The position numbers and the translations under genes are program-made. Below are positions 35,488 to 44,836 of a stretch of DNA of 64,000 nt, piece after piece; positions within the stretch are counted from its first letter, which is position 1, and every line of letters starts with the position of its first letter. Origin of the DNA: Salaquimonas pukyongi (GTDB taxonomy: Bacteria > Pseudomonadota > Alphaproteobacteria > Rhizobiales > Rhizobiaceae); assembly GCF_001953055.1 (NCBI RefSeq), contig NZ_CP019044.1, forward strand, positions 1,922,001 through 1,986,000, given 5' to 3'. Under the pieces are notes generated by a model. The model was not told the origin of the DNA. It did no database searches and was given only the letters and a program-made list of their open reading frames with translations.

Positions 35488-36760
35488 AGCCAGCGCCCCG
35501 GGCCGCCTGCTCGATGACTGCTTCCTTCATGACAGCGAACGCATGCGCCATCACGAGGCAATCGATCTGCTGAAAACCCGCCTTGCGCCAGTGGCAGAAT
35601 GCGAAACGGTGTCTTTGGATCAGGCCGCGGGCCGTATTCTGGCAGAACCCGTTCTTTCGCCCCGCAACGTGCCACCGGCAGACAACAGCGCCGTCGATGG
35701 CTATGCCTTTTTGCATGCTGACTATCTGGCACTGGATGGCAATTTTCCGGTAACGGCACGCATCGCCGCCGGCAGCGGAGCGGTAAAACCGCTTGCACCC
35801 AAAAGTGCCGCTCGCATTTTCACCGGCGCGCCGATGCCCGATGGCACTGATAGCGTTGCCATGCAGGAAGATTGCAAAGGCAGGCAAGACGGCAAATTTG
35901 TCCAAATCCCGCCAGGCCTGAAACCCGGCGCCAACCGCCGCAAGGCAGGCGAGGATCTCAAACGCGGCGATGCCATTGCCGCCGCCGCCACGGTCGTGAC
36001 GCCACAACTTGTCGCCTCCATCGCATCCGCCGGTTTTGCTGAAGTTCCCGTCTTCGGCAGACTGAAAGTGGCGCTGCTTTCCGGCGGCGATGAACTGGTG
36101 GAACCAGGCAGCAATGCTGAAGAAGGGCAGATTTACGACACCAACCGCCACATGCTGAAAGCCTTGCTGGCCCGCCTGCCGGTGGAAGTGAGCGATTTGG
36201 GCATTCTGCCCGACGATCCGGATGTTATCGCAAGGAAGCTGACCGGAGCTGCCGAAAACCATCATGCCATCATCTCCTCTGGCGGCACGTCACGCGGCGA
36301 GGAAGACCACATCGTCAACACGCTGGATGAAATCGGCAAGCGCCATCTTTGGCAACTTGCCGTCAAGCCCGGCCGCCCGATGAGTTTCGGCCAGATTGGC
36401 GAAACCGTCTTCTTCGGACTGCCGGGAAATCCGGTCGCCTGCATGGTGTGTTTTCTGCTCTATATCCGCCCTGCATTGCTTCGCCTTGCCGGCGCGCCAT
36501 GGCATGAACCGGCCCGCTTTCCCCTGCCCGCAGGGTTTGAAATCAATAAAAAGAAGCCCGGCCGCCGCGAATTCTGGCGCGGCAAGATCATCGCCGGCAA
36601 GGATGGCCGGCCAAGGCTTGAAAAGTTCGCCCGCGACGGTTCCGGCCTGATTTCCGGCCTCTGGCAAAGCGGCGGGCTTGTCGAGATTGGCGAGGAAGTT
36701 ACCGGTGTTTCGAAGGGCGACATGCTCGATTTCATCCCATGGAGTGAATTCGGCATCTGA
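35474..36760 (+). CDS. moeA: molybdopterin molybdenumtransferase MoeA
   Basis: Inserts molybdate into adenylylated molybdopterin, 428 residues from ATG 35474, which overlaps the mobB stop by 14 bases. Visible MoeA text: VPPADNSAVDGYAF, AARIFTGAPMPDGTDSVAMQED, EEGQIYDTNRHML, ISSGGTSRGEEDHI, KPGRPMSFGQIG, FFGLPGNPVACMV. The MPT site loop is GGTSRGEED in place of the common GGVSVGDYD, a known kind of variation. Last gene of the overlapping fdhD-mobA-mobB-moeA set. Confidence 0.94.
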   Translation: MPPNKASAPGRLLDDCFLHDSERMRHHEAIDLLKTRLAPVAECETVSLDQAAGRILAEPVLSPRNVPPADNSAVDGYAFLHADYLALDGNFPVTARIAAGSGAVKPLAPKSAARIFTGAPMPDGTDSVAMQEDCKGRQDGKFVQIPPGLKPGANRRKAGEDLKRGDAIAAAATVVTPQLVASIASAGFAEVPVFGRLKVALLSGGDELVEPGSNAEEGQIYDTNRHMLKALLARLPVEVSDLGILPDDPDVIARKLTGAAENHHAIISSGGTSRGEEDHIVNTLDEIGKRHLWQLAVKPGRPMSFGQIGETVFFGLPGNPVACMVCFLLYIRPALLRLAGAPWHEPARFPLPAGFEINKKKPGRREFWRGKIIAGKDGRPRLEKFARDGSGLISGLWQSGGLVEIGEEVTGVSKGDMLDFIPWSEFGI

Positions 36761-36814
36761 TCCGCCATTGGCAATCCGCTCCCGCGGGGTTAGCCTTGCC
36801 CTCCCCGATCCGGT

Positions 36815-38347
36815 ATGGAGCGCTGTTTGACCAGCCCTGTCACCCTTCCCTTCTGGCTATTCGTCATTCTGGCGATCCTGGCAGCCATCGCCATTGTCGA
36901 CCGTATCTTCGCGCCCGGCGTTCGCTGGTATTTCCGCCGCCGGGTCAACGACGCGATTGACGAACTCAACACCCGCCTCGATCTGCGCATCCAGCCCTTC
37001 AAGCTTGCCCATCGCGAAAGCCTGGTAGACCAGCTTTTGTACGATCACGGCGTCATCGACGCGGTAGAGGCCGAACATGAGGAAACCGGCAAGCCGCGAT
37101 CGGTACTGATGAAGGAAGTAACGGCCTACGCCCGCGAGATCGTTCCGACCTTTTCACCGCTCGCCTATTTCGGCTTTGGCACACGCGCAGCCAGATGGTT
37201 GTCTGAATTCGTCTACCGGGTCCGCCTCGGCTATGCCGATGATGCGGCGTTGCGCAACATTCCTCCCGAAGCCGCCGTCGTATTCGTCATGAACCACCGC
37301 TCCAACATGGACTATGTGCTGGTCACCTACATGGCGTCCACCCGTGCTTCGCTGTCCTATGCCGTGGGCGAATGGGCGCGCATCTGGCTGCTGCAATCCA
37401 TATTCCGTTCCATGGGCGCCTATTTCATCCGCAGGAAATCCAACAACACGCTCTACCGCCGGGTGCTGGCCGCCTATGTTCGCAAGGCAACCGATGAGGG
37501 CGTTACACAGGCGGTGTTTCCCGAAGGCGGACTGTCGCGCAATGGCAAGCTGGGCGACGCCAAGCTGGGCCTGCTTTCCTACATGGTTGGCGGCTTCAAT
37601 CCAGCTGTCGACCGCGACATCGTCTTCATTCCCGTCGGCATCAACTACGACCGGGTGCTCGAAGACCGCATCCTGACGGCAAAAACCGAGAAGGAACGCA
37701 CCGGCAGGGATTTTTCCGTCTCGCCGACAACCGTTCTCGGTTTCATCGGCCATTTGCTGAAATTGCGGCTTCAGGGAAAACTCTACCGCTATGGCCATGC
37801 CTGTGTCAGCTTCGGAAAGCCCCTGTCACTGAAGGCATTCGCTAAAGAAAACCGCCTTGATTTTTCCAACGTTACGCCACCTCCCGTCAAAGCCGGCAAC
37901 GGCAGGCCGCAACCGCCCGGCGCGGTGGAAAAACTCGGCAACACCCTGCTGGAAGAAATCGGCACCGTCATTCCGGTTCTGCCGGTAGCCCTTGTTGCCA
38001 CTGTCATGCTGGAAAACCAGGACCACCAGCTCGGGGAACTGGAGCTGAAATCCCGTGTGTTCGACCTGATGACGGAGCTTCTGGACAATGGCGCTCATCT
38101 TCACATTCCCCGCCATGACCGTGACTACACCCTGACAACGGGCATCCGCATGCTCACCCTGCGCCATCTCATCATCCATACCAGGCAGGGGCTTTACCGT
38201 ATCAACCCTGACGAAATCCTGTTGCTGCAATATTACGCCAATTCCATCGCCCATCTGAGAAAGCCGCCAGGAAAGCCCGGCAAACGGACCGAAGCAAAAG
38301 CCGCTATCAACCGCCGAAAAACTGCAAAACACATGGGCAGTTCGTAG
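36815..38347 (+). CDS. PlsB-like glycerol-3-phosphate acyltransferase family protein
   Basis: Membrane acyltransferase, 510 residues, with an N-terminal helix (LPFWLFVILAILAAIAIV) and an LPLAT core at about 130-360. The HX4D catalytic motif is MNHRSNMDYV; block III is FPEGGLSRNGKLG; the remaining core text includes YFIRRKSNNTLYRR. It resembles GPAT/PlsB-type enzymes rather than the short PlsC, so 1-acylation of glycerol-3-phosphate or a related lipid step is likely. The C-terminal tail is basic (PGKPGKRTEAKAAINRRKTA). It follows moeA by 54 bases but has no obvious link to it. Confidence 0.85.
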   Translation: MERCLTSPVTLPFWLFVILAILAAIAIVDRIFAPGVRWYFRRRVNDAIDELNTRLDLRIQPFKLAHRESLVDQLLYDHGVIDAVEAEHEETGKPRSVLMKEVTAYAREIVPTFSPLAYFGFGTRAARWLSEFVYRVRLGYADDAALRNIPPEAAVVFVMNHRSNMDYVLVTYMASTRASLSYAVGEWARIWLLQSIFRSMGAYFIRRKSNNTLYRRVLAAYVRKATDEGVTQAVFPEGGLSRNGKLGDAKLGLLSYMVGGFNPAVDRDIVFIPVGINYDRVLEDRILTAKTEKERTGRDFSVSPTTVLGFIGHLLKLRLQGKLYRYGHACVSFGKPLSLKAFAKENRLDFSNVTPPPVKAGNGRPQPPGAVEKLGNTLLEEIGTVIPVLPVALVATVMLENQDHQLGELELKSRVFDLMTELLDNGAHLHIPRHDRDYTLTTGIRMLTLRHLIIHTRQGLYRINPDEILLLQYYANSIAHLRKPPGKPGKRTEAKAAINRRKTAKHMGSS

Positions 38348-38394
38348 GCACCGTCAATCCTTACCGATAATTAAGTTGTCTTGCTCCCCGGCTT

Positions 38395-38427
38395 CTCCGA
38401 TACCTTTGTCATTCTGGCAAATCGGAG
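38395..38427 (+). promoter_or_regulatory. hairpin covering the ribosome-binding site of the cytochrome b561 gene
   Basis: CTCCGAT (38395-38401) can pair with ATCGGAG (38421-38427), which is part of the GGAGG ribosome-binding site 9 bases before the ATG. Such sequestration would limit translation. The 7-bp stem with a 19-base loop is modest, so the role is speculative. Confidence 0.35.
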
Positions 38428-38436
38428 GACCACCCC

Positions 38437-38964
38437 ATGGCCACCTCGCAGGACGGTTATTCGCGCCTTTCCATTGTGCTTCACTGGATTGCCGCCATTG
38501 CCGTGATCGCGCTGTTTTTCACCCATGAAGGCGATCGCGGCAGCGCAGCCTACGCATTTCACGTTGGGGGCGGCGCACTGCTGGGCATACTGCTGATCTG
38601 GCGGGTTTTGCGGCGGCCATTTCATGGGTTTGCGGCAAAGCCGGACCAGCCGGCATTACTCAACCTGCTCTCAACCTTCGTATTATGGGCCATGCTGGCC
38701 GCAATTCTGGTCGCGGTAGTGACGGGCTATTTTGTCCCCTGGTCACTTGGCACGCCGATTGACGTTTTTGGTATTATGGAAATTCCCTCGCCGATCGGCC
38801 GTTCCCGCGATCTGCACGAGGCCATGGAAGAGGTTCATGAAATCGCCGGTCAGGCCATTTTGCCACTGGTCGTTCTGCATGTCCTTGGTGCAATAAAGCA
38901 TGCCGTAATTGACAAGGACGGCGTGATGCAGCGCATGAGCCGGGCGCAAACCAGCGGACACTGA
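38437..38964 (+). CDS. cytochrome b561 family protein
   Basis: A 175-residue diheme inner-membrane electron carrier with four helices. Likely heme ligands: His in VLHWIAAIAV (helix 1), FHVGGGALLG (helix 2), and the paired HEIAGQAILPLVVLHVLGAIKH (helices 3-4). Related proteins oxidize ubiquinol or superoxide, as in E. coli CybB, or pair with periplasmic partners. It is convergent with the downstream penicillin acylase gene. The AGGACC stretch and a hairpin precede the ATG. Confidence 0.88.
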   Translation: MATSQDGYSRLSIVLHWIAAIAVIALFFTHEGDRGSAAYAFHVGGGALLGILLIWRVLRRPFHGFAAKPDQPALLNLLSTFVLWAMLAAILVAVVTGYFVPWSLGTPIDVFGIMEIPSPIGRSRDLHEAMEEVHEIAGQAILPLVVLHVLGAIKHAVIDKDGVMQRMSRAQTSGH

Positions 38965-38977
38965 ATTCGCCGCAACC

Positions 38978-41430
38978 CTATGAACCGGGCTTCAGAACAA
39001 ACTTCCCCGAGGCATCGCGGCGGTAGCTTTCCGGCTTCGTTACCATCGGCACATAGTCAAGCTGCGCCCAGATATCCGCCAGATCATCATAATGGGGCGA
39101 CATCACATTCCCGCTCTGCCCGGTGGAGATGATGAATTCGGACTTCTCAAGATCGGACAGGTCGTACACCGCCCTTAGCGCCGAGCCGTGAGTCCCCGCA
39201 TACGGATCATCCTTGCTGAAATCGTTGGAATTGCGCAGCAAGGTGTATTTGCCTCCGTCCATTTCCCTGCGGATGGTGAAGAAGCGAGAAAGCGCTCCGA
39301 CACGGGAAAACGGGCGGTGCTCATGCACGGTCCTGTGGGCATCGCCCCATCGCCATTTGCGCCAGTCGGCTCCGTGCGCTTTTTCCAGCGTCTGCAGGGT
39401 TTCGGTAATGGCGGCGAACAGGATGTCGCCGCACGTCTCATTGGCCGGCGTAATGATATCGTCGCACCAGTTGCGCGCGCCCGTCGACCGCATCATGGCC
39501 AGCATGCGTGTCATGCTGCCTTTTTCCACCAGTCCGAAATCGTCCTGCAAGTCATCTTTCAACATGCGCGCCTGCAGGTTTTTATGCCAGGCGGTCAGGA
39601 TGAGCGGAAACGGCGAATCCGCATCCATCATGCCGTCCCACTGACGTAATGCGTTTTGCAGTTCCTCATTCAATCGCACGCCCTGGGGAATAAGCCGGAA
39701 GGCTTCGTTCCGAAACGCCACCAGCGCCGGCGAATAACGGTCTGCCTGCCCTGCCTTCATCGTTTGCAGCGTCTGCTTTTGCGTCGAGGTGACAAACAGA
39801 TCCTCGACCCGCTGCTGGCGGAAGGCTTCGGCCCAGTCGAACGTGATGTGATTTTTGTAATCGGCCGGCAGCCAGTTGGAATTTGCCGTCGCAACAGCCC
39901 CTTCCGCCGGATTGAGGCGGGTTGGCAGTTGCGCAGGGGCAAGATAGCCCTGCCAGTCATAAAAATCGACCCAGCCCGGAACGGGCGCACGCCCCGCAAT
40001 GCGGTTAAGCGGCGAGCGTACCGGCACACGGCCAGAAGCGATCAGTCCGATATTGCCGGTCACATCTGCCGCCGCCACCGACTGCATCGGCGACACGTTA
40101 AGCCGCGCCGCCTCCAGAAAAGCCGGAACGCCGCGGGCATCCGACATTGCCATAACGCCGTCAAAGGTAACGTCATCCCTGGCAAGCGCCGTCCAGGAAA
40201 GCGCTGCCACATGGCCTTTCGGCAACAATTCGCCGAGAGAGCGGTAGCCATCCGGCAATACCGGACCGTGCCGCGTGGTGCGGCGCAACAGTGCTACATC
40301 CTCGCCGCCTTTCACCCTGATCGTGACTTCCTCCTGGCCGAAATCGGCAAATCCGTCCGGAGTGCGATATTGGCCGGCATTGTCGGGATTGACCTGTTCC
40401 AGGAACAGATCCTGGGAATCCAGATAGGTTGTCGTCAGCCCCCAGGCGAGCCAGTCATTGCGGCCCGACAGCACAAGCGGCGTTCCAGGCAGCGTGCCCC
40501 GATCAGGTTTCGGATTTCCCCCTCCTGCCGCCAGCGCAGATGAGCCAGGTAAAAGGTGCTGGGCGCCGTCAGCCCCAGATGCGGATCGTTCGCCAGCAGC
40601 GGCTTGCCGGATTCCGTCTTGACCCCTGAGATTGCCCAATTGTTGGAGGCCGGCAGTTGCAGCGTCCATGGCGCGGTTGCATTGTCGGCGCTCTCACCAG
40701 CCGGCTTTATGCGCGGCGCCTTGTCAAAGCCGTACAACGCCTCGAGATCGGGCAGTGCCGGCGGGTTGTCGCGCTCGTTTGCCGGATAGATTTCCTCGAT
40801 CTGCCGGGCGGTGAACCGGCGGCCGGCCAGCGCCAGCCGGCCAATCTCCTCATCCATGTTCGCATCCAGCGTCAGCGCCATCACCTTCAACAGCGCCACC
40901 GGTTGCCAGGCCGTCCACGGCTCGGGTTGATGGCCCAAAACAATGAACTCCACCGGCAGGGAGGGCTCAAACTTGCCGGTTTCCCGCTTCATCCAGGCAT
41001 TGATACCTTCCACATAGGCGTTGATCAGCGCCCGGGTCTGCGGCGTCAGCTTCTCATGCGAGGCCTTCGCCGCAGTGGCTATGTCCAGCGTCTTCAGGAA
41101 ACGGTCGGAGGAGACGGCCTGGCCGCCGAACATTTCCGCCAGCCTGCCCTGGGCCGCCATCCGCAGCACTTCCATTTGCCACAGCCGTTCGCTGGCATGT
41201 ACCCAGCCTAGCGCGCGTACTGCATCCAATCGGGTCTCGGCCTCGATATGGGAAACTCCATGGGCATCCTTGATGATCGCAACAGGCGCCGAAAGCCCAG
41301 CCATATCCGCTTCACCGCTGGCCGGCGCAACCGTGTTGCGCAACAGCCCGTACATCCCGGCAAGCATAGCCAAAGCCAAAACCAGCAGCGCCAGCGATCC
41401 CCATCCAATCCAGCGTAAGAGCCGACTCAT
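38978..41430 (-). pseudogene. penicillin acylase family protein, single-base frameshift
   Basis: Ntn hydrolase of the penicillin amidase S45 family, about 817 residues if the frame is mended. The N-terminal part reads from ATG 41430 (AGGAGGAGGG upstream), with a membrane anchor (LALLVLALAMLAGMYGLL) and the autocatalytic Ser at residue 262 in QLPASNNWAISG. At about 40494-40500, after EIRNLIGA, the frame shifts and TLPGTPLVLSGRNDWLAWGL continues in the other frame, to a normal C-terminus at 38978. One missing base next to a GGGG run would restore it. Homologues hydrolyse acyl-homoserine lactones or beta-lactam side chains. It may be a real pseudogene or a sequencing error. Confidence 0.88.
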
Positions 41431-41520
41431 GACCACCCTCCTCCTTGTTCCTGCAAACATTGCCGGGGCGCTTGTGCGATGGCAAGCTGTCTTGCCGCCA
41501 ATTTGTCAGGTATCCCCTTC

Positions 41521-42222
41521 ATGACGCCATCACCATCCGCAGCCGAACTGATCCACCGGCTCGAGCAATCGGCAAGTGAGGAGAACCGTGCCGGCATGGC
41601 GCGCTTCGGCATTCCCCCCGACAGGGCGCTGGGCGTACCCAAACCCGCCATACGGGCAATCGCCAAACAGGCGGGCAAGGATCATGCCCTTGCAATAGCC
41701 CTGTGGGAGAACGGCATCCTGGAAGCGCGCATCCTGGCAAGCCTCGTTGCCGAGCCGGCAATGGTAAGCCGGGCCATGATGGACGATTGGGTTGCAGATT
41801 TCGATTCCTGGGACATCTGCGACCAGGTTTGCGGCAATCTGTTCGACCGCGTGGCACCGGCGGAAGAAGCTATCCGTAACTGGTGCAACGATGAGCGCGA
41901 ATTCGTCCGCAGGGCGGCTTTTTCAACCATCGCCTGGCGAGCGGTGCATAACAAGAATGCGCCTGACGCGCTCTTTCTTGCCTATCTGCCGTTGATCGAG
42001 GCAGCGTCCACCGACGAGCGGAATTTCGTCAAGAAGGCGGTAAACTGGGCTTTGCGCCAAATCGGCAAGCGCAATCTGGCACTAAACGCCGCCGCTCTTG
42101 AGCTTGCCTGCAAGCTCGCGGCCTCATCCGGCAAAACCGCATCCTGGATTGGCCGTGATGCAGCAAAGGAACTTCAAGGCAGCAAACTGATCGAGCGACT
42201 CCGCCAGCGGGAATCGCACTGA
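41521..42222 (+). CDS. DNA alkylation repair protein, AlkD-like
   Basis: HEAT-like repeat DNA glycosylase, 233 residues. The family segment DSWDICDQVCGNLF contains the catalytic Asp region (W-D-x-x-D) of AlkD; the later RNFVKKAVNWALRQIGKRN is also conserved. It would remove 3- or 7-alkylated purines. ATG 41521 is chosen; longer readings start inside the acylase promoter region. It is divergent from the penicillin acylase gene. Confidence 0.85.
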   Translation: MTPSPSAAELIHRLEQSASEENRAGMARFGIPPDRALGVPKPAIRAIAKQAGKDHALAIALWENGILEARILASLVAEPAMVSRAMMDDWVADFDSWDICDQVCGNLFDRVAPAEEAIRNWCNDEREFVRRAAFSTIAWRAVHNKNAPDALFLAYLPLIEAASTDERNFVKKAVNWALRQIGKRNLALNAAALELACKLAASSGKTASWIGRDAAKELQGSKLIERLRQRESH

Positions 42223-42226
42223 TGCC

Positions 42227-42256
42227 GGGCCGTTGTCTCACGCTGTCGTGAGGCCC
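42227..42256 (+). other. hairpin after the AlkD gene
   Basis: CTCACG/CGTGAG (4-base loop) is nested in GGGC/GCCC with a six-base bulge, just past the AlkD stop. No U tract follows, so it is at best a weak terminator. Confidence 0.3.
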
Positions 42257-42321
42257 GTGGACATGGCCGCCCTGTCTGCGGCACAATGATGGCCCTGGCG
42301 AAACAGCAAAGGGAGAAAAAC

Positions 42322-42933
42322 ATGCCGGCCCCTGTGTCACGAAGAAGCTTTAACAAGATCATCTTCTCGGCGCCCTTGCTGTTTACAGCAAGCGGATTTT
42401 CCGCCGGTGCTGCGGAAGTCAATGATGACGGGCTGCACGTCCAGCCCTGGTTCATGGAAACCTTTCTCGACCTTGCCGAGGACAAGGCGGAAGTTGAAGC
42501 AGAAGGCAAGCATTTTGCCGTACTTTTCGAGCAGCGCGGATGCCCTTACTGCCGCGAAATGCATGAGGTCAATTTCGCCAGGGACGAAATCTCGAATTAC
42601 GTACAATCGAATTTCGGCATCCTGCAACTGAACATGTGGGGTTCGCGCGAAGTTACCGATTTCGACGGCGAAGCGCTGGAAGAGCGCGACCTGGCCCGCA
42701 AATGGAACGTCAACTTTACTCCCACCATTGTATTTCTGCGCAAGGGCGGAGCTGGCACGATGCCCCAAATCGAGGTCCTGCGCATGCCGGGCTATTTCAA
42801 GCCCTTCCACTTCGTCTCCATGTTCGAATATGTGGCGGAAGAAAAATACCAGGGCAGCGAGGGCTTTCAGCGCTATCTGCAGGAAAAGTTCCAGCGCTAT
42901 GAGGCGGAGGGGAAAAAACCGGATGTATGGTAG
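42322..42933 (+). CDS. exported thioredoxin-fold protein (SoxW-like)
   Basis: A 203-residue protein with a probable twin-arginine signal, SRRSFNK, at residues 5-11 and a hydrophobic stretch after it. The thioredoxin active site is RGCPYCREMH (CPYC), followed by the cis-Pro loop NFTPTIVFL. Text resembles SoxW and related periplasmic thioredoxins. It probably reduces or isomerises disulfides in the periplasm; no sox genes are adjacent. Start at 42322 is supported by AGGGAGAAAAAC upstream. It converges with the Lrp gene. Confidence 0.82.
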   Translation: MPAPVSRRSFNKIIFSAPLLFTASGFSAGAAEVNDDGLHVQPWFMETFLDLAEDKAEVEAEGKHFAVLFEQRGCPYCREMHEVNFARDEISNYVQSNFGILQLNMWGSREVTDFDGEALEERDLARKWNVNFTPTIVFLRKGGAGTMPQIEVLRMPGYFKPFHFVSMFEYVAEEKYQGSEGFQRYLQEKFQRYEAEGKKPDVW

Positions 42934-42949
42934 TGCCGCCGCTGGCCGA

Positions 42950-43423
42950 TCAGCTCTTGTCGACCGCCATATAGTCAAGCGGTAGCGCCGTGGTGTCCTT
43001 GATGCGCTCCATGGCAAAGGTCGAGGAAACATCCTCGATCTCGATATCGGAAACCAGCCGCTTGTAGACCGCATCATAGGCCGTGATGTCGGGCACCACG
43101 ACCTTGAGCAGGTAATCGATCTGCCCGCTCATGCGGTAGAACCCGACCACTTCCGGCGTTTTCGTGATTACCTCGGAAAACCGCTTCAGCCATTCCGCAT
43201 TGTGCTTGTCCGTGCGGATCGAGACAAAGACCGTCACGCCGACATTCACCTTGGCGGGATTGAGCACCGCCACGCGCCGCTCGACAACCTTGTCTTCCTC
43301 AAGCTTCTGTATCCGCCGCCAGCACGGAGTGGTTGAAAGCCCGACTTTGCGGGCAATATCGGCGACCGGCATGGTCGCATCTTCCTGAAGAATGGAAAGG
43401 ATTTTCCGGTCTGTACGGTCCAT
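42950..43423 (-). CDS. Lrp/AsnC-family transcriptional regulator
   Basis: A 157-residue feast/famine regulator. Residues 1-60 are the winged helix (MDRTDRKILSILQEDATMPV, VGLSTTPCWRRIQKLE); residues 65-150 are the ligand-binding RAM domain (VTVFVSIRTDKHNAEWLKRF, SGQIDYLLKVVVPDI). It binds DNA in response to an amino acid. It is a stand-alone gene with no obvious partner; the UDG gene lies upstream on the same strand. Target genes are unknown. Confidence 0.92.
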   Translation of the reverse strand: MDRTDRKILSILQEDATMPVADIARKVGLSTTPCWRRIQKLEEDKVVERRVAVLNPAKVNVGVTVFVSIRTDKHNAEWLKRFSEVITKTPEVVGFYRMSGQIDYLLKVVVPDITAYDAVYKRLVSDIEIEDVSSTFAMERIKDTTALPLDYMAVDKS

Positions 43424-43564
43424 CGGCAATCTCGCAAACAAAACGGGCAAAAAGCAAACAAAATAGAATGATCTTCTCCCGGTCAACCGGATTTTGCCGT
43501 TGTTTGAAAAAATCACCCAAACCGTGCCACGAACGCCGCAAGCCGGCGCTGTTTCGGGCAGCCA

Positions 43565-44197
43565 TCAGAGCATCGTCTGAACCGTTTCCCGCAGAACCGG
43601 CAGCAAGTCGGTTTCAAACCACGGGTTTTTCTTCAACCATGCATTGTTGCGCCAGGAAGGATGCGGCAGCGGGATGACCCGGCAGCGTCCCGGCCCCTCA
43701 TCCTCACCACCTTCCTCGAAGTAGCGCCGCCAGTCGGAAACCGTTCGTGTGACCGACTTCGCCGCCGCCGGCCGCAGATGATAGGACAAGGCCGCCCCGC
43801 CGATGATCAGCTTAAGCTCAAGCTGAGGCATTGCCGCAAATACCCTGTCATGCCAGGTCTGGCGGCATTCGCGGCGCGGCGGCAGGTCTCCCCCGTGTTT
43901 GTCGTATCCGGGAAAACAGAATCCCATCGGCACAATGGCGATGCGGGCGGCATCATAGAATGCCTCGCCGGTTATTCCCATCCAGTCCCGCAAGCGGTCG
44001 CCGGATGGATCGGTGAAGGGCACACCGGACTTGTGTACCCGTATGCCCGGCGCCTGACCGCAAATGGCAATGCGCGCCGTCGGCGACAATACGGCAACAG
44101 GCCGCGGCGCGTGCGGCAAGGGCGTGCGCAGCGGCTGGTCGATACACACACGGCATTTGCGGATCTGCCGGTGGAGCTTTTGAACGTCATCTGCCAT
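43565..44197 (-). CDS. uracil-DNA glycosylase family protein
   Basis: A 210-residue UDG-superfamily protein. Motif A is GQAPGIRVHKSGVPFTDPSGDRLRDW and motif B is PLPHPSWRNN. N-terminal KCRVC (C-x2-C) suggests an iron-sulfur cluster like that of family 4/5 enzymes, although I cannot place all ligands; further Cys lie in GFCFPGYD and RRECRQTWHD. It probably removes uracil or related lesions from DNA. Start at 44197 is chosen; the in-frame text upstream overlaps the GST gene. It follows the GST gene by 11 bases. Confidence 0.85.
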   Translation of the reverse strand: MADDVQKLHRQIRKCRVCIDQPLRTPLPHAPRPVAVLSPTARIAICGQAPGIRVHKSGVPFTDPSGDRLRDWMGITGEAFYDAARIAIVPMGFCFPGYDKHGGDLPPRRECRQTWHDRVFAAMPQLELKLIIGGAALSYHLRPAAAKSVTRTVSDWRRYFEEGGEDEGPGRCRVIPLPHPSWRNNAWLKKNPWFETDLLPVLRETVQTML

Positions 44198-44208
44198 GCC
44201 GGGCCCAC

Positions 44209-44823
44209 TCAATCGAACGCGGCCGACGGCCGCTCGCCAATGCGCGCAAACCAGCCTGCCAGATTGCGATGTGCCGCATCCATGGCAATGCGTGCCGGCT
44301 TCATGAACTGACAGGCAACGAATGTGGTGATGTCGGCAATGGTGAACCGGGAACCGGCGACATAATCCCGGCTTGCAAGTTCCTTGTCGAGAATGCCCAT
44401 GAAACGCACCGCCCGCTGCTGGTTGATCCTGCCCCATTCCTCGATCTGCACGGGCTCGATCTTGCTGGCACCAGGATGCAGATGGCGAAAGGCGAAAGCC
44501 ACCGGCAGAAGGAAGGAAAGTTCCGCCCGCCGCTGCCACATCTCGATTTGCGCCTTTTCAAGCGGCGTTTGCCCCATCAAATTGGGTTCAGGCACGGTTT
44601 CTTCGAAGTACCGGCATATGGCCACGGTCTCGCCAATGGCGGTGCCGTCATCAAGTTCCAGCACCGGCAAGGTCTGCATCGGGTTGAGGCGGGTAAAGGC
44701 TTGCGACTTCTGCTCCAGCGCGTTGATATCGTACTGCACCCGCTCGATTTCGATGCTTTTCTCCTTGAGAAATATCTGAACCCTGCGGGGATTGGGCGCC
44801 CGTCCGCCGTCATGCAGCCACAT
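44209..44823 (-). CDS. glutathione S-transferase family protein
   Basis: A 204-residue cytosolic GST. N-terminal thioredoxin-like domain: the usual active-site start is RAPNPRRVQIFLKEK, and MQTLPVLELDDGTAIGETVAICRY is the cis-Pro/SNAIL region. C-terminal helical domain: SRFTIADITTFVACQ. The catalytic residue is not clear; Ser or Cys of beta- or zeta-like classes is missing at the standard place. Start at 44823, 14 bases after the nuclease stop. It is part of a minus-strand run nuclease, GST, UDG. Confidence 0.88.
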   Translation of the reverse strand: MWLHDGGRAPNPRRVQIFLKEKSIEIERVQYDINALEQKSQAFTRLNPMQTLPVLELDDGTAIGETVAICRYFEETVPEPNLMGQTPLEKAQIEMWQRRAELSFLLPVAFAFRHLHPGASKIEPVQIEEWGRINQQRAVRFMGILDKELASRDYVAGSRFTIADITTFVACQFMKPARIAMDAAHRNLAGWFARIGERPSAAFD

Positions 44824-44836
44824 ATGCCTTATTCTC

